Part shown: in pieces, positions 6,564 through 11,914 of the stretch | Numbering within the stretch: position 1 is the first letter of the stretch | Layout of the letters: each line of letters opens with the position of its first letter | NCBI GenBank assembly: GCA_002450895.1 | Contig: DKAR01000136.1 | Span: 1 to 11,914, forward strand | DNA: 11,914 nt | Source of the DNA: Proteobacteria bacterium UBA6921 | Lineage (GTDB): Bacteria > Pseudomonadota > Gammaproteobacteria > SG8-11 | Reading direction: 5' to 3' | Position numbers and translations under genes: made by a program | Notes under the pieces: model-generated | Database searches by the model: none | The model's input: the letters and a program-made list of their open reading frames with translations, nothing else | Told to the model about the DNA's origin: nothing

Positions 6564-7583
6564 TCAACCGATTAATCGGGCCGAAATATTTCGGAAAACG
6601 TTGGAAACTTTGCGCGAAAAACCAGAAAAATTGTAATTCGCTCTGCTGACATAAAATTCGTCAGTTCCAAATTCAGCTTTATAGCGTGAAAGACCGCCGG
6701 TTCCTTCACTCGCAACATCCAGATTCAGTGAAACCATGCCGCGATCACGAAGTGTCGACGCAAGCCAATGCATCAAAAAATGTGACGCACCGAGCTTTCG
6801 TCCCTGCTCCGATGTTCCTCCACTGTAATAAAACGAATATTTATCAACGGAATATACAATCTTCGAGGAAACGACTACGTCGCCTTCAAGAGCTTGAAAC
6901 AACTCCGCTTGGCCAGATGCAAGAATGTCACGAATTTCACGATGTCCGGTTGCCAACGCCGTTGACTCTCCGCGTTGCGCACGACGGTCCAACGAAACTC
7001 CGGTTAATTCCAGATGCGTCAGTATTGCGACATCATCCGTCGAAGTCTTGATTTTCAGGCCAGTCTTTCGTGCGCGCGACAGATTGCGGCGATGATTGGA
7101 ACCCATTTTTTTATCCCAATCGTCGCCCCTCAAATCCCAGATGAATAATTTCACATTGCTATACCGGGCATCTTCAAAAGGGGATGCAGGAAAAGTCGCC
7201 ATAGTGGGCTGGGATGTAAATTGCTCCGCAGTAAGTCCGGTAACTTGTAGTTTATCTGCAAACGGCAACAACCACTCCGTAGACACCTGATCCATTGAAG
7301 CAGCTACGGGAAGCGACACAAAAAGCGAGCTATTCCACTTGCCTCGCGCCAAGGTGCAATAGGCGATGATTCGCGATATCGCGTCCTCTTGGCACAACAC
7401 GAACCACGGCTGATGTCGGTGAATTATGTTTTGAGCAAGCTTAGGCGAAAACCGCAAGTGGGATCTAAGGTCTGCGCTATCCGCACAATCAGCCCAAATT
7501 CCTTCTGTCGCAACGGCGCGATACTCCCTTCCACCTAAACGCGTAATAAGCAAAGCGTTTTCGAAGACTTTTGGCAAATTCAT
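6564..7583 (-). CDS. FemAB/GNAT-like aminoacyl- or acyltransferase
   Basis: The 339-residue product fits the GNAT-fold transferases related to FemAB and the CelD/BcsL (Acetyltransf_6) group. Visible marks are a basic MGSNHRRNLSRARKTGLKI helix (160-178), a SFYYSGGTSEQ strand-turn (250-260), GRKLGASHFLMHWLASTLRDR (split here as GRKLGASHFL 261-270 and MHWLASTLRDR 271-281), the strand SLNLDVASEG (285-294) and GLSRYKAEFGTDEF (297-310). The last motif is typical of the closing part of the domain. Such enzymes transfer aminoacyl or acyl groups to cell-wall, lipid or polysaccharide precursors; the acceptor is unknown here. The coding sequence is visibly AT-richer than its neighbours, and no Shine-Dalgarno precedes the ATG, which may indicate transfer. 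A cytoplasmic location is likely, since no signal peptide is present. Confidence 0.7.
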   Translation of the reverse strand: MNLPKVFENALLITRLGGREYRAVATEGIWADCADSADLRSHLRFSPKLAQNIIHRHQPWFVLCQEDAISRIIAYCTLARGKWNSSLFVSLPVAASMDQVSTEWLLPFADKLQVTGLTAEQFTSQPTMATFPASPFEDARYSNVKLFIWDLRGDDWDKKMGSNHRRNLSRARKTGLKIKTSTDDVAILTHLELTGVSLDRRAQRGESTALATGHREIRDILASGQAELFQALEGDVVVSSKIVYSVDKYSFYYSGGTSEQGRKLGASHFLMHWLASTLRDRGMVSLNLDVASEGTGGLSRYKAEFGTDEFYVSRANYNFSGFSRKVSNVFRNISARLIG

Positions 7584-7906
7584 AACGCTAACGATTTGAG
7601 AGCATAGTTAGTGGGTTCTTTTCACTTGTAGGATTCCTCACCAAAAAAGCAGTTCAATGTATCCATTTGCGCAGTTACAAAGATATAAAATTATAAACTC
7701 GAAAATTAATCTCGAAGTACATCGTATCATCGAGCGACCGTCAAGCGCTGGCGGTCTTCCACGCTCAATCGAAACCTTCGCAATACCTCGTGTCCAGACC
7801 AAATCTGAATTCAATTGGCACAGTTTCAACCTTCGTTCGCTCCTAAACTCAACTGAAATTGAAATGAGCGACTCCGACTTCATCTTACTGAAGCGGCTCT
7901 CGTCCG
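7584..7906. other. 323-bp AT-rich intergenic region
   Basis: The gap separates the lipoprotein stop from the FemAB-like start, both on the minus strand. It is clearly AT-richer than the rest, especially 7640-7720. A perfect TATAAT hexamer is present on the minus strand (7695-7690), about 107 bp before the FemAB-like start, but no good -35 is 16-18 bp upstream. GACCG/CGGTC arms occur at about 7736-7756, and CTAAC/GTTAG arms directly before the FemAB-like ATG. Short ORFs on both strands lack ribosome binding sites and protein-like composition, so I call no gene. Confidence 0.5.
7690..7695 (-). promoter_or_regulatory. candidate -10 element for the FemAB-like gene
   Basis: A perfect TATAAT lies within a very AT-rich stretch on the minus strand, about 107 bp upstream of the start codon. 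The -35 position (TTCGAG with a 15-bp spacer at best) is poor, so the call rests on the -10 alone. Confidence 0.25.
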
Positions 7907-9109
7907 TTACATTCCTCCTCCACCCCCACCACTTCCACCCATTCCACCCATAGGTGGCGGTGGCGGTGGCGGTGGCGGAGGTGGAGGAGGAGGTGGAGGT
8001 GGCGGCGGAAATGATGGCGGAGGGAGTGGAGGCGGCAGTACCCGCGGAATGTCTGGAGGAAGCGTTCCCGGCACAACAATGGCGCTCCAGGTGTACGTCA
8101 CCGTCACTTCAGGACGTCCATCGCCGTCGTAATCGGAGGTAAGCTGGATCAGGTTCCCGTTCTCGTCGTACTCATAGACGTGACGAATCTCTGCATTTCC
8201 GTCGGCATCCGTGTCCGTCGCAATCGATTGAAGCAGTCCCGTTTCCGTGTATTCCCACGTGACATACTGGTCAATTGCACCGTCCGTGTTCAAATCCAGC
8301 GCCTCGGTCGTCAACCGATCTTGCGCATCGTAGCTGTAGGCGCCGCGGGCATCGATTGTTCCATCGATACCTAAATCGACCTGTTGCAGTTCAAGCAGAG
8401 CTTTCGAATTGTAAAAATACTCATACCTTATCTTGTCGATGTAGCTGTTGTTTAAAATATGATCTTCTCGGACACGATCGCCGGATGCGTTGTATTCCGT
8501 ATGGATGCTCCAGTCCGAATTCGCGGGCGTCAGGTCGTCGAATACAGTGTCGACGCTTCCCAACGCGACGCTTCCGGTAATCGTCCAAACGCTGTCGATC
8601 ACCCCGTCTGCATCATTGTCGGTATCGATTTGATCGAGCCCGCCACTCGTGTCGAACTTGTAAAGTACACGGCGATCAACAACGCCATCTCCGTTCGAAT
8701 CGGTTTCGCTCCCGGATTTCTGACCATTCTCATTGAACAGGGTTGTCTCAACGTAGTCCGGCACTCCGTCGGCGTTCTGGTCTTGTTCATACGTTGCAGG
8801 TAGACCCTGCGCATTGTAGGTATAGCGCTCGGTCGAATCGTACGACCCGTTGTCGCCCGAGTCGGTTCGCGTGTTGGTCACGCGCCCTTTTTCGTCATAT
8901 TGATAATCGATTCGGTCTGTCGACGTTTGATCCGAATACAGATCACGGGTGACGCGCCGTTCCTGCGTCTTCACATAAATAACCGACGACTCAGAACTCG
9001 GCGTCGCTTCAGACCCGTCCGACTTGCTGTGGTGAAAAGGGTTGTACAGCTTGCATGACCCCAACGTTGCCGCCACAACGGCAACGACAATGGCGCGTTG
9101 TCTTAACAT
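7907..9109 (-). CDS. repeat lipoprotein with calcium-loop-like motifs and a polyproline/glycine tail
   Basis: I do not recognise a characterised family. The 400-residue product begins with a lipoprotein signal: MLRQR, a hydrophobic core and the lipobox LGSC, with Cys19 as the lipidation site. Lys20 at +2 argues for outer-membrane sorting. After a Ser-rich linker, residues about 44-340 follow a 27-residue period. Each unit pairs a YD-type strand (YxYDxxGxV) with an acidic loop DxNxDGxxD 12 residues later. Seven loops are intact (D110, D137, D164, D245, D272, D299, D326), and the same register holds degenerate ones at 56, 83, 191 and 218. A Pro-rich linker then leads to 19 consecutive prolines (368-386) and a Met/Gly/Ser tail ending in six glycines and Met. 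The start is preceded by GGGGGGG (9118-9112) and an extended -10. It may be a surface-exposed, calcium-stiffened rod. Confidence 0.8.
   Translation of the reverse strand: MLRQRAIVVAVVAATLGSCKLYNPFHHSKSDGSEATPSSESSVIYVKTQERRVTRDLYSDQTSTDRIDYQYDEKGRVTNTRTDSGDNGSYDSTERYTYNAQGLPATYEQDQNADGVPDYVETTLFNENGQKSGSETDSNGDGVVDRRVLYKFDTSGGLDQIDTDNDADGVIDSVWTITGSVALGSVDTVFDDLTPANSDWSIHTEYNASGDRVREDHILNNSYIDKIRYEYFYNSKALLELQQVDLGIDGTIDARGAYSYDAQDRLTTEALDLNTDGAIDQYVTWEYTETGLLQSIATDTDADGNAEIRHVYEYDENGNLIQLTSDYDGDGRPEVTVTYTWSAIVVPGTLPPDIPRVLPPPLPPPSFPPPPPPPPPPPPPPPPPPPMGGMGGSGGGGGGM
7952..8008 (-). repeat. 57-bp CCN tract encoding 19 prolines
   Basis: Nineteen consecutive proline codons of mixed type (CCG, CCA, CCT) occur near the 3' end of the lipoprotein gene. 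The 3' half (7952-7978) alternates CCA and CCG almost perfectly, which makes it slippage-prone; a change by whole codons would keep the frame. A Gly/Met tail of 13 codons and the stop follow. Confidence 0.95.
8108..8944 (-). repeat. degenerate 81-bp (27-codon) tandem repeat inside the lipoprotein gene
   Basis: The coding sequence from about residue 56 to 334 is an in-register array of roughly 11 units of 27 codons. The acidic loop starts at residues 56, 83, 110, 137, 164, 191, 218, 245, 272, 299 and 326, each exactly 27 apart. The aromatic strand residues fall at 71, 98, 125, 152, 206, 233, 260, 287 and 314, also 27 apart. Units are diverged at DNA level, so this is an old duplication kept by structure. 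Confidence 0.85.
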
Positions 9110-9140
9110 TACCCCCCCAAGGACATCCTTATGCTGCCGG

Positions 9141-9149
9141 ATTGTAGCA
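9141..9149 (-). promoter_or_regulatory. extended -10 promoter of the lipoprotein gene
   Basis: On the minus strand TGC-TACAAT matches the extended -10 pattern TGn-TATAAT with one mismatch. Transcription would start near 9134 and give a leader of about 25 nt. The -35 region is poor, which is tolerated with an extended -10. The G7 run at 9118-9112 would then serve as the ribosome binding site. Confidence 0.45.
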
Positions 9150-9303
9150 AGCCCGGTTTCGGCTCCCTACCTGATTTTTAGGCCTTTTTTTCTCGAGCCC
9201 GGACCAAGGGAATGCCCGCTCGAAATCCTACATAAAACTCACCTCGCCCCGTCCGATGTATTCGTGGCATAACTCTAAATCCAGACGGAATCAGGCGCCC
9301 CGC

Positions 9304-10323
9304 ATGGCCTCGCGAAAACGACTCTCCTCGCTGAGCAAGCAGAAACTGTTGTCCATGCGCATTTGCGACCTGAATCTGAGCATTGAGTCCAGCCCGCTGG
9401 CGCCGCGCATACGCCAGTTGCACGCCGAGATGACGCAGAAAGGATTTCGTTTTCGCCCCCACTTCTGGCTGTCGGATGACTGGTTCTGCCCGGACGGCAT
9501 TCCGGGGGTTGCCATACCCTTTTATCTTGCACACCCGCGCCTGATTCGCCTCGAGCGCGAAATGACCATGGACGTGGAAGGCGGCGATGCACAGTGGTGC
9601 ATGAATCTCCTACGTCACGAAACCGCGCACGCGCTGCTGAACGCGTATCGCCTCGAACGACGCAAGGACTGGCGCAAGGTCTTTGGCAGCCCCGCGAAGA
9701 AATATCCAGTTACGTACTGGCCGCGCCCCTACGACAAGCGCTACGTCCTCAATCTTCCGAACTGGTATGCCCAGAGCCACCCGCACGAAGATTGGGCTGA
9801 GACTTTCGCCGTCTGGTTACGACCGAATTCCGACTGGCGCAATCGCTACGCCAGTTGGCCGGCATTGAAGAAGCTTCTGTTTGTGGATCAGCTGATGGCG
9901 GAAATTTACGACCAGCCGCAGAAACTTCGCAACTCGCGCACCGAGGACCCGGCGCAACACATCAAGACCACGCTGCGCGACTACTACATCAAGAAACTGG
10001 CGCGCTACGACGCGGACGGCCCGGAATTCATCGACCGCGATCTCTACAAACTGTTTGGGCATCCCAAACGTAATAGCCGCGATAAACCCGCCTCTGTGTT
10101 CCTGCTCCGCGTGCGCAAGGAAGTCACCGAATCCGTTGAATACTGGGGCGGCGAATACCGCTATCGCATCGACCGCGCGATCCGCCGCATGGCCGCGCGT
10201 TGCGATGACCTTGGGCTGCGCCTCTACGGAAAGGAAGACAAGGTCATGGTTGAGCTGGTCGCCTGCCTGACGATGATGATCGTTAACAAGATGGTCAAAG
10301 ACGGTTTTCACATCACCCTTTGA
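9304..10323 (+). CDS. putative zinc metallopeptidase (HExxH, Peptidase_Mx-like)
   Basis: The 339-residue product contains RFRPHFWLSDDWF (49-61), a PGVAIPFYLAHPRL strand-turn (67-80), and the zinc motif HETAH (His105, Glu106, His109) inside WCMNLLRHETAHALLNAYRL (98-117). YAQSHPHEDWAETFAVWLRP (155-174) supplies an acidic third ligand (Glu166 or Asp163). This arrangement matches the family annotated as putative zinc-binding metallopeptidase (Pfam Peptidase_Mx), as I recall it. No signal peptide is seen, so it is probably cytoplasmic; substrates are unknown. The basic C-terminal region (about 205-339) extends past the zincin core. The start is uncertain: ATG 9304 has only a weak CAGG upstream, and an in-frame ATG at 9256 has no site. 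From memory such genes often neighbour ATP-grasp ligase genes, which is the case here. Confidence 0.8.
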   Translation: MASRKRLSSLSKQKLLSMRICDLNLSIESSPLAPRIRQLHAEMTQKGFRFRPHFWLSDDWFCPDGIPGVAIPFYLAHPRLIRLEREMTMDVEGGDAQWCMNLLRHETAHALLNAYRLERRKDWRKVFGSPAKKYPVTYWPRPYDKRYVLNLPNWYAQSHPHEDWAETFAVWLRPNSDWRNRYASWPALKKLLFVDQLMAEIYDQPQKLRNSRTEDPAQHIKTTLRDYYIKKLARYDADGPEFIDRDLYKLFGHPKRNSRDKPASVFLLRVRKEVTESVEYWGGEYRYRIDRAIRRMAARCDDLGLRLYGKEDKVMVELVACLTMMIVNKMVKDGFHITL

Positions 10324-10462
10324 TTGGTAGGGCACCGGCATTCCACCCTTTCAACTCTGTTTCAAAAGGCAAATTCTTCCACCTCACCCCTTAAGTTTCC
10401 TGCCATTTTTCCGACCACAGTAGAGGGCCCAATAATCGATCTGGCCCAAGAGACAAGGTTTC

Positions 10463-11401
10463 GTGAACAGCCACGCCAATCGCAGGTTCAACACATTGAG
10501 GACACTTTGGGGCCGCCGTCTGACCGGTTTTTCGGTCCTGGCATTGGCCCTGGCCCTGCTCCTGGGACTCGCGACGACTGTCAACGCGAGTTCGGTTTTG
10601 CGCCTGACGTTTGGGGTGTACCAGTCCGAGCATGCCGCCAAGATGTACAACAAGTTCAAACCGGTCATCGAATCGCTTGAACGCGATCTGAGTTTGCGCC
10701 TCAATCGTTCGGTCCGCATCGAACTTTCCATCATCGACACTTACGAAAATGGCATTCGCGCGATCAGCAACGGCGACATTGATTTTTCGCGCGTTGGACC
10801 CGCCTCGTACGTCATTTCCAAGAGCAACAACCCGGGGATTTCTTTGCTGGCAATGGAAACCGAAAAAGGCCAAAAACGTTTCAAGGGCCTCATCGTCGTC
10901 AAGTCAAAAAGTCCATTCAAGACATTGGCGGACCTGCGGGGCCACAGCTTCGCGTTTGGCGATCGCGAATCCACCATTGGTCGCTTTCTGTCGCAAGCGG
11001 CACTCGTCGATGCCGGAATTCGTGCGACCGATCTCGCAAACTATAGCTATCTGGGCCGACATGATCTCGTGTTCACCGCGGTGGAATCCGGGAACTTCGA
11101 CGCTGGAGCTCTTCAGGAATCGACGTTTGAGAAAATGAACGATCGTGGCGCGTTGCGCGTCATTCACGAGTTCGACAATGTGACAAAGCCGTGGATCGCA
11201 CGTGCGAATCTGGCTGCAACAGTCACCACCGCCATTCGCGACGCCCTCCTCAATACGAAAGACGAAAAGATACTGACGGCGCTCGGCGCCAGTGGATTCA
11301 CCGCGGCCACCAATGCAGACTATGGGCTGGTTCGCGAAGGAATGTTACGAGCCCAGCAGTTCGAACCCGCCGCAGTCGCACGCACGCCGACGACTCCGTA
11401 G
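10463..11401 (+). CDS. PhnD-like periplasmic substrate-binding protein
   Basis: The 312-residue product starts at GTG with AAGG 5 nt upstream. A long signal peptide (basic to residue 20, hydrophobic 21-40, cleavage near NAS at 41-43) sends it to the periplasm. The mature part follows the phosphate/phosphite/phosphonate-binding fold: LRLTFGVYQSEHAAKMY, NGDIDFSRVGPASYVISK (103-120), KTLADLRGHSFAFGDRESTIG (written in parts: KTLADLRG 153-160 and SFAFGDREST 162-171), YLGRHDLVFTAVESGNFDAG (196-215). No permease or ATPase gene follows, so it probably does not serve a complete local importer. It may act as a sensor or hand ligand to another protein. The ligand cannot be read from sequence. It is 139 bp after the metallopeptidase gene, same strand. 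Confidence 0.85.
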   Translation: MNSHANRRFNTLRTLWGRRLTGFSVLALALALLLGLATTVNASSVLRLTFGVYQSEHAAKMYNKFKPVIESLERDLSLRLNRSVRIELSIIDTYENGIRAISNGDIDFSRVGPASYVISKSNNPGISLLAMETEKGQKRFKGLIVVKSKSPFKTLADLRGHSFAFGDRESTIGRFLSQAALVDAGIRATDLANYSYLGRHDLVFTAVESGNFDAGALQESTFEKMNDRGALRVIHEFDNVTKPWIARANLAATVTTAIRDALLNTKDEKILTALGASGFTAATNADYGLVREGMLRAQQFEPAAVARTPTTP

Positions 11402-11417
11402 CGTTTCTGCTTTCCCT

Positions 11418-11448
11418 ACGGCAACACCGAAGTCGCCAGCGCCGTTTT
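11418..11448 (+). terminator. weak terminator-like hairpin after the PhnD-like gene
   Basis: ACGGC (11418-11422) pairs with GCCGT (11441-11445) around an 18-nt loop and is followed by TTT. It begins 17 bp past the stop codon. The large loop and short T-tract make it a weak, possibly partial terminator. Confidence 0.3.
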
Positions 11449-11558
11449 AAGTCCGTAAAATTGCTCCACAACACTTGTAAACTAAGCGCTCATACCGGGC
11501 ACGTGTGCAACACGTCTTCCCCGCCGCATTCAGCATTTTCTTTAAGTTACCGAAATAT

Positions 11559-11605
11559 CTGGTGATGCCCGAAGTTTGGCTTCAGTCAAACTTCACGCAC
11601 ACCAG
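11559..11605 (+). promoter_or_regulatory. two-tier inverted repeat in the leader of the ATP-grasp gene
   Basis: An inner perfect 8-bp stem GAAGTTTG (11571-11578) / CAAACTTC (11587-11594) closes an 8-nt loop. Beyond a 6/5-nt internal loop, an outer perfect 6-bp stem CTGGTG (11559-11564) / CACCAG (11600-11605) continues it. It ends 15 nt before the ATG at 11621. No T-tract follows, so it is not a classical terminator; an operator or an RNA structure affecting translation is more likely. Confidence 0.5.
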
Positions 11606-11620
11606 GCAAACCCAGAGATT

Positions 11621-11914
11621 ATGAAGAAATTGCGCGTCATGATGTTGGTCCATCCGGACCTTGAGCCGCTCGATCATCTCACTGATCCGAGCGATCCTCA
11701 GTACATCCAGCGCCAAACGGAAATTGAGGTCAAACGCGCACTTCTGGAGCTGGGCCATGAAGTCGAAGTCGTCACGGTATACGACGACATTCGACCGATG
11801 CGCGACACGATTCGGCTGTGGCGCCCCCATATCGCGTTCAATCTGCTCGATGATTTCGCCGGAAATTCTGCGATGGATTTCTACGTGGTCAGCTACCTCG
11901 ACATGGCGGGTGTG
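11621..11914 (+). CDS. ATP-grasp protein, D-alanine-D-alanine ligase-like (N-terminal part)
   Basis: The first 98 codons are present and the frame is open at the window edge. The product begins MKKLRVMMLVHPDLEPLD, then shows EVKRALLELGHEVEVVTVYDD (in parts: EVKRALLELGHEV 36-48, VVTVYDD 50-56), RPHIAFNLLDDFAGN (68-82) and FYVVSYLDMAG (86-96). This is the N-terminal pre-ATP-grasp domain of D-Ala-D-Ala-ligase-like enzymes, which join a carboxylate to an amine using ATP. The catalytic ATP-grasp core lies outside the window. The ATG has only a weak AGAG upstream; a strong hairpin sits in the leader. It is 219 bp after the PhnD-like gene, same strand. Confidence 0.8.
   Translation, partial: MKKLRVMMLVHPDLEPLDHLTDPSDPQYIQRQTEIEVKRALLELGHEVEVVTVYDDIRPMRDTIRLWRPHIAFNLLDDFAGNSAMDFYVVSYLDMAGV

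Noticed and set aside
8108..8944. CRISPR-like or satellite repeat
   Set aside because: The 81-bp periodicity is explained by 27-codon protein repeats and DNA copies are too diverged for CRISPR.
9817..10341. Minus-strand ORF (174 codons) opposite the metallopeptidase
   Set aside because: Antisense shadow of a GC-rich gene; no recognisable domain or ribosome binding site.
10426..10449. Direct repeat GGCCCAA (10426-10432 and 10443-10449) before the PhnD-like gene
   Set aside because: Seven bases at 17-bp spacing is weak, and there is no promoter context to support a binding site.
10391..10873. Minus-strand ORF (160 codons) opposite the PhnD-like gene
   Set aside because: Shadow of the real gene, which has a signal peptide and family motifs on the plus strand.

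Overview
The window is a dense, roughly 55-57% GC bacterial chromosome segment. Its gene types suggest a proteobacterium, probably beta or gamma: beta-carbonic anhydrase, short-type alpha-glucan phosphorylase, pirin, periplasmic DUF302 protein, LepB, lipoprotein with a Gram-negative lipobox, and an unaccompanied PhnD-like binding protein. This placement is inferred from gene content only. I see no rRNA, tRNA, CRISPR array, insertion sequence or integrase.

Left part (1-4978). The tail of a probable arsenate reductase / low-molecular-weight phosphatase gene (+) converges on a beta-carbonic anhydrase gene (-). A 678-bp gap follows, holding three operator-like dyads, one of which resembles a LacI/PurR-family operator. 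It leads to a 565-residue alpha-glucan phosphorylase (+), which converges with only 23 bp to spare on a pirin gene (-). A five-segment membrane protein of unknown function (+) comes next and ends at a credible Rho-independent terminator.

Middle part (5108-9109), all on the minus strand. In transcription order these are a tandem-repeat lipoprotein with a 19-proline run, an AT-richer FemAB/GNAT-like transferase, signal peptidase I, and a secreted DUF302 protein. Gaps of 130-320 bp and terminator-like hairpins suggest mostly separate transcription units. The lipoprotein is the most unusual single gene. Its exported part is built on a strict 27-residue period that combines a YD-type strand with a calcium-loop-like DxNxDGxxD, and it ends in polyproline and a glycine tail.

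Right part (9304-11914), plus strand, divergent from the lipoprotein. A putative zinc metallopeptidase (HETAH) is followed by a PhnD-like periplasmic binding protein without any transporter partner. The beginning of an ATP-grasp (D-Ala-D-Ala-ligase-like) gene, preceded by a two-tier hairpin, runs off the window edge. An ATP-grasp ligase, a peptidase and a solute-binding protein in a row look like a peptide or amide-bond system with a sensing or uptake arm. This is the best candidate for an uncharacterised system, and it continues beyond the window.
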